DNA from: a virus
Virus record (IMG/VR): IMGVR_UViG_3300024518_002133
Location: 1-42,674 of that record
Strand: one strand, 5' to 3'
Length of the DNA stretch: 42,674 nt
A program made the position numbers and the translations under genes. Each line of letters begins with the position of its first letter. The stretch's first letter is position 1. Under the pieces are notes generated by a model that was given only the letters and a program-made list of their open reading frames with translations, made no database searches and was not told where the DNA came from. Shown here piece after piece: positions 16,852 to 25,316 of the stretch.

Positions 16852-17448
16852 CTAAAGCTGATCTTCGTTTAAAGTTGCGTTAAATGCTGCCACTATATCA
16901 ACACTTGTAATACCTGAAGGTGGTGTATAAGATACTGCTACTGAACTACCTTTAGGTAGTACAATAATTGTACTGAATGATATAAGTGTTCCTAAAGCAG
17001 TTGAAGGTAAATACACTTCTAAACTAGAATCTGAGGCAGTAATTGTTGACCCCTCCACTCCTTCATAATTTGTAATATCTAAAGTCTTAGATGAGCCATA
17101 ATTCCTATTAGATTGAGACCCGGTTGTAGCCGCACTAATAAGAGTACCTGCAGTAGGTTTCTTATAAATCTTCAAAGTTGGTTGTCCATCTGTCCCTACA
17201 TAATCTTTTATATTTATAATAATATTATCTATTATAAGATTTCTATTCTCATTGTTTTTTAAATAAAGTATTCCTGATTCTCCACTAGTAGTTAAAGTAA
17301 TAGCACTACTATTTATATTATATGTATCACCAGATTCTGTTGCTGCTTCCGTTAGTGTAAGATTAATACCACTAACTTGTACTCTGTTATTCTTAGTAAC
17401 TCCAGCAGTAAAGCCTTTCCCATTACCGTCTTCAATTACAATGCTCAT
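16852..17448 (-). CDS. Appendage family member 1 (198 aa)
   Basis: This is the first gene of the array in transcription order. Signatures: IEDGNGKGFTAGVTKNNRV, ILYLKNNENRNLIIDNI, KPTAGTLISAAT, NRNYGSSKTLDITNYEG and IVLPKGSSVAVSYTPPSG. Its start overlaps the preceding 161-aa gene by 4 nt. The shared N-terminal DGxGxxxxAxV element recalls short segments at the start of many unnamed phage structural proteins and may be the virion-binding part. Confidence 0.78.
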   Translation of the reverse strand: MSIVIEDGNGKGFTAGVTKNNRVQVSGINLTLTEAATESGDTYNINSSAITLTTSGESGILYLKNNENRNLIIDNIIINIKDYVGTDGQPTLKIYKKPTAGTLISAATTGSQSNRNYGSSKTLDITNYEGVEGSTITASDSSLEVYLPSTALGTLISFSTIIVLPKGSSVAVSYTPPSGITSVDIVAAFNATLNEDQL

Positions 17449-17930
17449 AATAATCCTTTTGAATCTTCGTCAGTTATTGTCTCTAGTTGATTTGTATGAT
17501 CTACTAAGTGTCTTTCTATATCACATAAGGTAGAATTCATTTTTAATAATATATCCTTTATAGATGTATTTAAATCATTAATTGATTCTGCTACAAATTC
17601 TCCATCTGTAAAAAACGCACTACTATATGTTTCTGTACTACTTAAACTTGAGTTATATGTTGTACATCTAAATCTAATTCTATCCCAACTAGATATACTA
17701 ATTAACTTAGATTCATTTCCAACAACTTGATCTAATACAGTCCACTCACGATCTGTTTCTATTCTGGCTTCTATAACTAGACTATGCGTACCTCTTGCTC
17801 CTGGAGTACGTACCCTAAGAGCTACTTCTCTTAATACTTCATGTCCATTTTCAGGTGATATAAAACCTTCTGTTGTGTACTCGTAAGCAGCTTGAAATTT
17901 ACTACCTAAACCTGAATTCGCTTTTGCCAT
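17445..17930 (-). CDS. Structural-type protein with beta domain and coiled-coil tail (161 aa)
   Basis: Residues 1-110 look like a beta sandwich (LREVALRVRTPGARGTHSLV, then SWDRIRFRCTTYNSS). Residues 115-155 form a heptad-rich helix (ESINDLNTSIKDILLKMNST). It precedes the five-gene array with a 4-nt overlap and may be the hub or partner of those proteins. It is not itself a clear member of the family. Function not recognised. Confidence 0.68.
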   Translation of the reverse strand: MAKANSGLGSKFQAAYEYTTEGFISPENGHEVLREVALRVRTPGARGTHSLVIEARIETDREWTVLDQVVGNESKLISISSWDRIRFRCTTYNSSLSSTETYSSAFFTDGEFVAESINDLNTSIKDILLKMNSTLCDIERHLVDHTNQLETITDEDSKGLL

Positions 17931-18016
17931 TTTATTTCCTTTTTAAAGAGCCTGTTTTTAACATGGTAGACTCCACCATACTGGACTAGGAGGCAGTTGT
18001 CCAGAACTGTGTGTTT
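17931..18016 (-). other. Short intergenic segment with two small hairpins
   Basis: Read on the minus strand, this 86-bp gap contains CTGGAC-N12-GTCCAG, then ATGGT-N7-ACCAT, and ends with the AAGGAAA ribosome site of the 161-aa gene. There is no T-tract, so it is not a standard terminator. It may be an RNA processing or attenuation site between the decoration genes and the appendage array. Confidence 0.4.
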
Positions 18017-18364
18017 CTAGTTATTTTGTCCGTAGACAATAAAAACTTCATTTGTAGCAACTGGTGTTGTAGCTCCTACTAATTCAATTCTAACCATAGC
18101 TAAACATGGAGCAGAAGCAAACTTATGTTCTTCCCCTGTAGCTGCGATTGCAGTAGAAACTGCTCCAGCAACGTCCAGCCAAGTAGTCCCATCAAAAGAT
18201 GTTTGTAATTGAGCTGTAAATGTACCAGATGTGAATGCTGTTGTTTTTATCACAATGCCAATATCCGTTGCGTCCGGTGGTAAAGATATTGGTAAACTAT
18301 TTTCAGAAGCTGTTCTAGCTGTACTAGCCAAAGCCTCTTTTCTTTTTGATGCTACACTAGCCAT
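18017..18364 (-). CDS. Putative decoration protein (115 aa)
   Basis: A small beta-rich protein (VIKTTAFTSGTFTAQLQTSF, then DGTTWLDV; ending ATNEVFIVYGQNN). The TAQLQTSFDGTTW pattern is common in small phage virion proteins with an Ig-like fold. It lies two genes downstream of the major capsid, where head decoration proteins are often found. Assignment rests on fold impression and position. Confidence 0.62.
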   Translation of the reverse strand: MASVASKRKEALASTARTASENSLPISLPPDATDIGIVIKTTAFTSGTFTAQLQTSFDGTTWLDVAGAVSTAIAATGEEHKFASAPCLAMVRIELVGATTPVATNEVFIVYGQNN

Positions 18365-18373
18365 TAGTTACTC

Positions 18374-18709
18374 CTAGTATCTGTCAGATACATCTGAACC
18401 AATTACCAATATATGACAAATAGCGTCTTTAGCAGTTGTTCCATCAGTACTGTCAAAAGTATTTACTACGAATACAGAACTTGATGTAATTGATACTTGA
18501 GCAACACTATCAGCAGTTGCAGTAGTTACAATTACAGAATAATCTGCAGCAGCAAAAGCTTGATCCAAAGTAATAGTTTTTACACCAGTACCAGTATCAG
18601 CCATAGACACTTTATTACTATCTAAACCAGTAACAGCTGTTCCAGCTGCATTACAGATAATTGCTAGTAATCTTGTTTCTCTTTGTTCACTTTTAATCGA
18701 TCTTTTCAT
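18374..18709 (-). CDS. Putative head decoration / fibre-base protein (111 aa)
   Basis: The basic N-terminus (MKRSIKSEQRETRLLAIICN) is followed by a beta-rich domain with KTITLDQAFAAADYSVIVTT, as in small receptor-proximal phage domains. It is the first gene after the capsid terminator region, and its start has a GGAGAT site. Likely a minor head protein. No firm family match. Confidence 0.62.
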   Translation of the reverse strand: MKRSIKSEQRETRLLAIICNAAGTAVTGLDSNKVSMADTGTGVKTITLDQAFAAADYSVIVTTATADSVAQVSITSSSVFVVNTFDSTDGTTAKDAICHILVIGSDVSDRY

Positions 18710-18723
18710 TTTAATCTCCTGTC

Positions 18724-18766
18724 ACCCTTGGGAGGGTTGAAATAGAGCCCCCCCGAAAGGAGGCTC
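18724..18766 (-). terminator. Terminator-like hairpins after the major capsid gene
   Basis: On the minus strand the capsid stop is followed by GAGCC-TCC-TTTCG-GGG-GGCTC (18745-18766), a GC-rich stem in an AT-rich genome, then TATTTC. A second small hairpin (ACCCT-CCCA-AGGGT, 18724-18737) follows. The U-tract is short, so termination is probably partial. That would raise capsid, scaffold and portal levels over the downstream genes. Confidence 0.7.
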
Positions 18767-18772
18767 ATTAAA

Positions 18773-20041
18773 TTATAGTGCTAAACTATGTAAGTAACCT
18801 TGGAAGTGAGGATTCGCGTCTAATTGACCGTACGAACCATAACGTCCTTCATATGAATCAGTTGCTTCTCTAAGGAGAACAACACCATCATCACTAAACC
18901 ATTCGAATCCACCAATGGCTAGCATTAGAGAGATTTTATCAGTATTTAGGAAGTACATTTTATCACTATCAATGAATTTTGAAGCAACTACAGGAATAAC
19001 ACCATCTGGTGAAATGAATTCAATTGCAGAAAAAGAAATCTGACCTTTGAATTTTGCATCTCTTGCAGGAAGGTTATATCTCTTATGATCTTCTAAAATG
19101 TTTAGAAGTTTTTCAATTTGGTGATATGAAGAAAGAATCAAATTAGGAGCTTTTCCACATTGACGCTTAACGTTCATAACAACATTGTTCATAAGATCTG
19201 TACTTAGAGCAGCAGAACTTGCATCTTTTTGATATGCTTGCCATCTACGTCCAACAGTAATTCCATAAATAGAACCTGAAGTTGCAGACAATACACCTTG
19301 AAGACCAACAATTTCGTTGTCTTTAGATCCTTGCATATAAAGAATATCTGTAGCAATAAAAGGAGCTGGAGTACCAGTATCACCAATTACGTCTAATCTT
19401 GCTGAAGAACCAACTAAAGAGATTGAACCTGTAGCAGCACCATTAGAAACAGTAACACTTACAGCAACAACTTCAAGATTTGTTGTTTCAGACTTAACAT
19501 TAAGAAGATGACCTTCTTCAATTTGCTCAAAATGTGCAGGATAATAACCAGCAGCATCAAGCTCAATTACATATGGGTCACCAGCACTACCAACACCAGA
19601 ACAGTTACTGTTTCCAGCCGCTCCAACTATTAGTTCACCAGCACCATCGATAGCACCACGAGTCATGGCTCTTTCTAGGTTGTGATTAAAAGAATCAACT
19701 GTTCTTTTAACAGGATATTTTGTAAACTTTACGAAAGCACCTTCAGATGTTGCTGAAGCTTTCTTTGACTCTCTATCGATAGAAACTACAGCGTAGATTT
19801 TCTTTCTTGTAAGAGTCATTGTCTTTTGAAGTGATTGACTTGCTACTGGTAAAGAACCAGAACCAACACCACCACCAATTGACTGCTCAACAGGTTGCTC
19901 AAATTGCTTACCTGTAAAGTTTTTCTTCATTCTAATACGAGCAAAAAGTACATTTGCTTCGTTAAATTGTTTTTCTTGAAGCTTACCATATTTAACTTTA
20001 AATAGAGTTGCTTCACTAGTATTATCTAAATCCCAGCTCAT
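18773..20041 (-). CDS. Major capsid protein
   Basis: This 422-residue protein lies directly downstream of the scaffold gene and before a strong hairpin, the usual place for a major head protein. The sequence shows a charged N-arm and E-loop-like segment (FTGKQFEQPVEQSIGGGVGS), long helices (FVKFTKYPVKRTVDSFNHNL), a beta insertion at about 170-250, and an A-domain-like end (KISLMLAIGGFEWFSDDGVV). This fits an HK97-fold capsid subunit. No protease motif was seen inside it. Codon usage looks more regular than in the accessory genes, as in a highly expressed gene. Confidence 0.85.
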   Translation of the reverse strand: MSWDLDNTSEATLFKVKYGKLQEKQFNEANVLFARIRMKKNFTGKQFEQPVEQSIGGGVGSGSLPVASQSLQKTMTLTRKKIYAVVSIDRESKKASATSEGAFVKFTKYPVKRTVDSFNHNLERAMTRGAIDGAGELIVGAAGNSNCSGVGSAGDPYVIELDAAGYYPAHFEQIEEGHLLNVKSETTNLEVVAVSVTVSNGAATGSISLVGSSARLDVIGDTGTPAPFIATDILYMQGSKDNEIVGLQGVLSATSGSIYGITVGRRWQAYQKDASSAALSTDLMNNVVMNVKRQCGKAPNLILSSYHQIEKLLNILEDHKRYNLPARDAKFKGQISFSAIEFISPDGVIPVVASKFIDSDKMYFLNTDKISLMLAIGGFEWFSDDGVVLLREATDSYEGRYGSYGQLDANPHFQGYLHSLAL

Positions 20042-20061
20042 TTTTATTCTCCGATTGTTGT

Positions 20062-21204
20062 TTAGAAAAGATCATCCCAAGACATATCGTCTCCGTACTC
20101 TTCTAATTCTTGTTTAGGTTTAAGAGGTTGTTTATCAACCTTCTTTTCAATTTTTTGAGCAATTGCTTGTTCTTTAGGCTTATTATAGGACTGGTCTAAA
20201 ATTTCTTTAATATCATTGTCATCAAAATCTGGATTCTCTTTCATGATATTCTTTAAACTAGCCACTACTTCCGCATCTTCAGATAAAGTTGCCTCAAACT
20301 CCGATAGTGCTTTCTCCGCTCTAAGAGATATTCTGCTATCAATTATAGCGTTCTCCATGAGTTCCGGTGTAATAACATCTGCTGGAGGTAAGGTCTCATC
20401 TAAGTGTTTGAAAGCCTTGTCCCATTCTTCTTGCTCTACATTATGATTTGCCCGAACTGAATCAATCTTGCTTTGGAGTTCCGAACTGGCTTGCTCCGCT
20501 GCTGTCTTATTCTTATCAGCTTCATATTTTGTTGTTAAATACTCATTTTCAGCCCTTTGGTGCTCAAGATCAATCTCTGGTTGAGATAAGTCTCTTAACC
20601 TGTCAATCTCTGGCACTAGTTCTTTAATGAGTTGTGCTTTAATTACATGTGGTGGAATATTAACCATTTCACCAACTTTATAATATCCTTCTAACATGGA
20701 CTTGCTTGTCATTGTGTCTCCAAGCTCAGTTACATATTTATTGATATCATCTATTTCTTTTTTGTACGCTGTACGCTCAGTGTCCAATTCTGAAAACTTT
20801 TTGTCGTAAGCAACTTTTCCTGAGTAATTATTTTTAAGGTCTTGTAAGGAAACCTCTTCAGTCTTCCCATCAATCTTAACCTCAATTAACTTCTCGTCGA
20901 GATTTTGATCACCTTCCTTCTTATCTTCTATTTCTTCTTTCTCTTCTGAAGCCGGTTCATCAACCTTAGCATCTTCAGACTCTTCTTCAGAAGCAACTTC
21001 TTCTACTTCTTTATTTAATTCTTCATTCTCTAACTTAGTTTCTTTTTCAATTAGAGCATCATTATCATTTTCAATATCTAGATCAGTAGCTTCAGGAATA
21101 TCATCCCATGAATCATACTCTTCCATCTGTGGTTCTGCTGACACTTCTTCATCAAAACTTTCTACTGGTTCCATTTCTGGAGCACTACTTTCTGCCTCAC
21201 TCAT
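20062..21204 (-). CDS. Capsid scaffolding protein (380 aa)
   Basis: The first ~115 residues are extremely acidic (Glu/Asp-rich, for example EELNKEVEEVASEEESEDAK). A small beta segment follows (LIEVKIDGKTEEVSLQDLKN, about 106-125), then long coiled coil and a C-terminal basic/proline part (KPKQELEEYGDDMSWDDLF). This layout is typical of podovirus scaffold proteins, which help assemble the procapsid and then leave. It sits between portal and capsid and is coupled to the portal gene by TAATG. Confidence 0.85.
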   Translation of the reverse strand: MSEAESSAPEMEPVESFDEEVSAEPQMEEYDSWDDIPEATDLDIENDNDALIEKETKLENEELNKEVEEVASEEESEDAKVDEPASEEKEEIEDKKEGDQNLDEKLIEVKIDGKTEEVSLQDLKNNYSGKVAYDKKFSELDTERTAYKKEIDDINKYVTELGDTMTSKSMLEGYYKVGEMVNIPPHVIKAQLIKELVPEIDRLRDLSQPEIDLEHQRAENEYLTTKYEADKNKTAAEQASSELQSKIDSVRANHNVEQEEWDKAFKHLDETLPPADVITPELMENAIIDSRISLRAEKALSEFEATLSEDAEVVASLKNIMKENPDFDDNDIKEILDQSYNKPKEQAIAQKIEKKVDKQPLKPKQELEEYGDDMSWDDLF

Positions 21205-23291
21205 TATGCCTCCTCAGACTCGGCTGGAGTTCCAGGAATCATTCCTGTGACTTCTTCACCTTTATTAGCTTGCCCTTGTACAACGGCTTGTTGTTGTTCC
21301 AATGATTGAGGAACAATGGCATCACTATGATAAAATATTGGAAATAAAGTTAATCTAGCAATCTCTGCTTGGAACTCTGGATTAGTCTTAGCTTTTTCCA
21401 TCATTGCTTCTTCATGCCAGAAGACGTGGTCTTTCATAGCGGCAATAACTTCTGATGGAGCATCTTCTTTAAAAGAACGTGCTTGCATAGATTTAACGTG
21501 CGAATTCCAGTGCTGTATATGATCTTCAAACTCATCAACATTAGCAATCTCTCGACCTGCCAACATATCTTCGTTTTCTGAATCTGCTGATTTAATTGCT
21601 TCAGTAGTTAGGTTCTCAAGCTTCTCAGTATTACCTAACTCTAATAACTCTTCCCATCTTTCAGGAGAAAGCATATCTGGATTACGTTGCATAGCATCTA
21701 AAATACGTTGTGTACGTCCTGCTTTACTTTCTGGTAGTCCAGTACTATTGTCTACTCTAACATCATAACTCTTATTCAAGTTACTAAGGTCAAAGTTTCT
21801 TATTAGAAATTTATTATTCTCACCAACGATGCGGACCATGCGTCCATCATCTACTTCATACTTATCACCAGTAATAGCGATAGTTTGTTTCGCAAGAGCT
21901 TTAATTAAAAAGCTATGCTTAGCAATGTCCGTAGACGCTCTATCATTCTCTAATTCATTTAGAAATTGTAGTGCAGAAGATGCTGTAATGCCTTTAGGAA
22001 CTTCTCCTCTTGAGATTCCGTGGGAGCCATAGATAACTTGCATTTCTTCTTTAACATTTTGCCTAAAAGCAAATACTTCTGGAGGATTTGATGGAGCTGT
22101 TACTAGTTGCGGTGCAACCGGACCTTGAAATTGAACAATAGTATTATCATTCCCTAACTGGTCTATCTTACAAGCTCCCCTCGGCATCATCCACTTTGCA
22201 TGTGCTGTTAGGTAAATATTTTTTGCTATAAGTGAAGAAAGGTTGTTGTACATTTGTTGCATAGGTATGATTGTCTCATATCTTGAAACTCCATGTAAAA
22301 CTTCGGGTACATCTAAATCTGTAAGACGTACAAATGGAAGTGTGTCATTAGTAAAGATGTAATCACCTTGTTCTAAGATAGTATCCTCTGTAAATCTAAT
22401 ATATGCTCCCTTCCCTACTTCTTTAGTTCTTTTGTGATAGAATTCATAGACAACTACATGGTTTTCAAGTATCTTGTCTTCCATGAACTCAAAGTCATAG
22501 ACTCTAAGTCTGTCTGTTGAATTTATATCTTCTTTCTTATCAGGATATTCATCCTTTAATTTATCTACCATCTCTGTTTTAATTCTAAAGCAATATTCTG
22601 ATTCATCAATATGCTTACGCTTTTGAATTAATACTCTCCAAGGAACTTCGATATCATAACAGATATCACCAGTCTTAAGTGGTTGTTCTTCATCTATTTT
22701 AAATTCTCTACCATCTGGTAAAGTAATTGATTCTAAACCTGCATCACGAGCTTCAACCCATGCTGGAAGCAGATCACCTTTGCTCTTATCCCATAAAGTA
22801 AATGCATAAGACTCACCAAAAATACGTGCGTGTCTGTGCATTTGTTGTACTAGGAAATCAATATTATTTATATACCAAAGATGCTTAACCATTAGGTCTA
22901 CAACTTTAGCACTTGCTCTATCGCTCCACTCATCATTAGTAGGCAATATCTCTACAGCAGGTTTTAACTTAGTCATCTGAGAAATCTTAGTCTCAGTCAA
23001 ATCATATAAATGGTTTACTATAAATCTTTGGTTTGAACTGAATCGTCTTGATCTGGAACCTTCATCAAAATCTCTTCTACTTACATTACGTGTATCTAAA
23101 CCACGATAGAAAGCTAAGTTTTTACGTTGACCCATGGTTCGGTGTTGAGAGTCTTTTAAAAGCGTACCAGATATGTTATTAAGCCACGCAAGTAAATCTT
23201 TTTCATTCTTCTCTACAGCTTTATAAAATGGGTCTATACTTAAAGAACTGTCTGCAATACCGTCTTCAATATCATCAAAAAAATCACTCAT
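21204..23291 (-). CDS. Portal protein
   Basis: This 695-residue protein has the features of large podovirus (P22-like) portals: an early RQKNLAFYRGLD-type motif (GQRKNLAFYRGL), a helical wing region with WSDRASAKVVDLMVKHLWYI, VVYEFYHKRTKEVGKGAYIR strands, and a stem-like PFVRLTDLDVPEVLHGVSR. The C-terminus is acidic and Gln-rich. It forms the dodecameric ring through which DNA is packaged and to which the adaptor binds. It follows the small membrane protein in the late operon and precedes scaffold and capsid. Confidence 0.85.
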   Translation of the reverse strand: MSDFFDDIEDGIADSSLSIDPFYKAVEKNEKDLLAWLNNISGTLLKDSQHRTMGQRKNLAFYRGLDTRNVSRRDFDEGSRSRRFSSNQRFIVNHLYDLTETKISQMTKLKPAVEILPTNDEWSDRASAKVVDLMVKHLWYINNIDFLVQQMHRHARIFGESYAFTLWDKSKGDLLPAWVEARDAGLESITLPDGREFKIDEEQPLKTGDICYDIEVPWRVLIQKRKHIDESEYCFRIKTEMVDKLKDEYPDKKEDINSTDRLRVYDFEFMEDKILENHVVVYEFYHKRTKEVGKGAYIRFTEDTILEQGDYIFTNDTLPFVRLTDLDVPEVLHGVSRYETIIPMQQMYNNLSSLIAKNIYLTAHAKWMMPRGACKIDQLGNDNTIVQFQGPVAPQLVTAPSNPPEVFAFRQNVKEEMQVIYGSHGISRGEVPKGITASSALQFLNELENDRASTDIAKHSFLIKALAKQTIAITGDKYEVDDGRMVRIVGENNKFLIRNFDLSNLNKSYDVRVDNSTGLPESKAGRTQRILDAMQRNPDMLSPERWEELLELGNTEKLENLTTEAIKSADSENEDMLAGREIANVDEFEDHIQHWNSHVKSMQARSFKEDAPSEVIAAMKDHVFWHEEAMMEKAKTNPEFQAEIARLTLFPIFYHSDAIVPQSLEQQQAVVQGQANKGEEVTGMIPGTPAESEEA

Positions 23292-23307
23292 GTATATTTA
23301 GTCCTTA

Positions 23308-23631
23308 TTAAAAACTGTAAACTTCTTTGTCATCGTCAGTTGGAGAAAACTCCGGCATTTCTTCTTCAAGGTCTTTCTTGAAAAGTTTATTTTGCTCTTG
23401 GATCGATGCTTCACTACTTGCCCATGGCTCGTTCCGCAGCGTTTTTAAATATTCATTATTCTTCTGGTCGATCTGCTCGTCCACGGGCATATATTGTAGT
23501 GTATGCGTTGACTTAGCTAATGCTTTAGCATCTATCCACGCTCCAATGCTTAATATAATGCAAATACAACTGGTTATCAACGATAAACTTGATATGACCA
23601 GTATAATAATGCTTAATTCGTTTGATATCAT
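23308..23631 (-). CDS. Small membrane protein at head of late operon (107 aa)
   Basis: The N-terminal hydrophobic stretch (IIILVISSLSLITSCICIIL, about residues 8-27, extending to ~33) is followed by a charged cytoplasmic-type domain. It is the first gene after the strong promoter at 23664-23692 and has an AGGAGG ribosome site, so it should be abundant. No family is recognised. Membrane proteins beside portal genes are unusual; a role in anchoring assembly to the membrane is only a guess. Confidence 0.72.
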   Translation of the reverse strand: MISNELSIIILVISSLSLITSCICIILSIGAWIDAKALAKSTHTLQYMPVDEQIDQKNNEYLKTLRNEPWASSEASIQEQNKLFKKDLEEEMPEFSPTDDDKEVYSF

Positions 23632-23663
23632 ATAGTTACCTCCTATAAGTTGCTATCCCTGTA

Positions 23664-23692
23664 ATAATACACAAATTTCGGCTTTTTGTCAA
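23664..23692 (-). promoter_or_regulatory. Sigma70-type late promoter
   Basis: The minus strand has a perfect TTGACA (23687-23692), a 17-bp spacer and TATTAT (23664-23669), about 33 bp before the 107-aa gene. It is the best candidate for transcription of portal, scaffold and capsid by host RNA polymerase. Confidence 0.82.
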
Positions 23693-23768
23693 TTTTTTAT
23701 TATCCATAATATAATAACACCTGTAACATAGTTGTATAACTAAGTTGATAACAATATCCAAATATGAG

Positions 23769-23816
23769 GCGCCCTTGAGGGGCGCTTAAAGTTTGAGACA
23801 AGTTTTCAAAACTTGT
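23769..23816 (-). terminator. Hairpins after the large terminase gene
   Basis: Directly after the terminase stop the minus strand reads a 9-bp-arm palindrome (ACAAGTTTT-G-AAAACTTGT, 23798-23816), then the GC-rich hairpin GCGCCC-CTCAA-GGGCGC-type stem (23769-23785) followed by CTCATATTT. Neither has a long T-tract. Together they probably end or pause the packaging transcript just before the late promoter. Confidence 0.6.
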
Positions 23817-25304
23817 TTAGTCCCATCCTATTCCCCAAGTCCAGTCATCCTCTTTCTTCAATAAATCAGTATCTTCACCAATTCTATATCGCTTTCTTTT
23901 GTCATCATTCTGTTGTTTCTTTATTTCAAGTACTTCAACCATATTGTAGTGCGAAGCACTATTCAGATACCTAAAGCAATCTATTAAGTGGTCATTAAAT
24001 TTAGGTATGTTACCTTTATTATCCTTAGCATATCTCTCCATTTCATAGAACAGATTAGTACATCTATCTGATATTGTTACCAAGTCATAAATCAGCTGAT
24101 CCTTAATAAGAGACAACCCATGTTCTTTCTTATTATGGTGTTTTTGAGTTGGCATAAAATATATACCATACTGGTCCATTACCTCGGTTGTAAACCAGGC
24201 AGCAGCCTCGTCATACACCTTAATCCAATCATCTTCAATACTTGAGTTAGGATAGTAGCGCTGCATCATGTTATCTAGTCGTGGATATATAGATCTTACA
24301 CTGGTTTGACTCTGATCCTTCTCATAGATCTCATCAACAATATAAAGCTTTTTAGTATAAGGGTTCATACAGGCTATAAGAGCCGCAAAACAAGTAGTGG
24401 TTCCTGGGTCTGTTATGCAATACCACTCTAGCTTCTTAATATCGTTTTTAAGCTCCAAATAGATGTCCTGGTGAGGTTTTGTATGTCTATTCTTGTCCAG
24501 CATAGGGAAGATTGCTTTTTTACCACCAGGGACGTATCTTGAGTAGTATTCTAGCTGTACAACATCCTCTTCACCGCGAGCTTTAAGTTGAGCTATCTCT
24601 TGTTCAATCATATCCTTCTGTTCTGGCATATGGTTGATTGGATTATCCCAAGTAGTCTTAAAGAAAACCCGGGACTTGGGATCGGTTTTAGAGTACTCAA
24701 GTATCTCATTATACTGATCCATGTTCTTATTACCTGGACGAGGACGTGTTCCGATAATAATAAGAGGAGCAGCTTTAGCAGCCCTGTTAGGAGCAAACTC
24801 TGTATGCCAATGTGGATTGAATGCTTTGAACTCATCATAGACGGCAATGTCTGGTGTTAACCCATTAGCAACTGCGTAGTTATCTGAGCCAAGTATTTGA
24901 ATAAAGGAGCCATTGTGTAAACGGACCATCATCTCTTGTGATTTTATGGTTTGAATGTATTTAGCAGTATCTTTACCTAGAAAGCGTTGAATACGTTGCC
25001 TGTCCCACATAATCTTTCTTGCGTGAGCCGCCTCTGGTCCTACATAATAACAAGCACTTCCTGGATTTTCCAACGCATGTTTCCATAGAACGTAACCTAC
25101 TACCTCTGATTTCCCGAACTTACGTCCACAAGCTAGGAATAGGTTTTTAATACCATCGCGATATAAGGGACTTAGAACTTCAATCTGTCCTTGATGAAGT
25201 CTGGTTGATAACCCTGCTTTCAGCCCATCACCTATAGGTTTATTCATGTCCTCAAGGATCTGTAGTGCTAACTGATCATGCTGAGTTAAGATTATATCTG
25301 ACAT
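23817..25304 (-). CDS. Terminase large subunit
   Basis: ATP-driven DNA packaging motor and nuclease (495 aa). Walker A is CGRKFGKSE (59-67, K65) and Walker B is IAVYDEFK (153-160, D157/E158). A GTRPRPG coupling-like motif lies near 185-191. The RNase H-like nuclease domain has ITDPGTTT (D299), KVYDEAAAW, and a late FNDHLIDCFRYLNSA with the final acidic residues. The length is usual for the family. It is preceded by the protease and small terminase genes. Packaging strategy cannot be told from sequence alone. Confidence 0.92.
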   Translation of the reverse strand: MSDIILTQHDQLALQILEDMNKPIGDGLKAGLSTRLHQGQIEVLSPLYRDGIKNLFLACGRKFGKSEVVGYVLWKHALENPGSACYYVGPEAAHARKIMWDRQRIQRFLGKDTAKYIQTIKSQEMMVRLHNGSFIQILGSDNYAVANGLTPDIAVYDEFKAFNPHWHTEFAPNRAAKAAPLIIIGTRPRPGNKNMDQYNEILEYSKTDPKSRVFFKTTWDNPINHMPEQKDMIEQEIAQLKARGEEDVVQLEYYSRYVPGGKKAIFPMLDKNRHTKPHQDIYLELKNDIKKLEWYCITDPGTTTCFAALIACMNPYTKKLYIVDEIYEKDQSQTSVRSIYPRLDNMMQRYYPNSSIEDDWIKVYDEAAAWFTTEVMDQYGIYFMPTQKHHNKKEHGLSLIKDQLIYDLVTISDRCTNLFYEMERYAKDNKGNIPKFNDHLIDCFRYLNSASHYNMVEVLEIKKQQNDDKRKRYRIGEDTDLLKKEDDWTWGIGWD

Positions 25305-25316
25305 TTGCCTTCCTGG

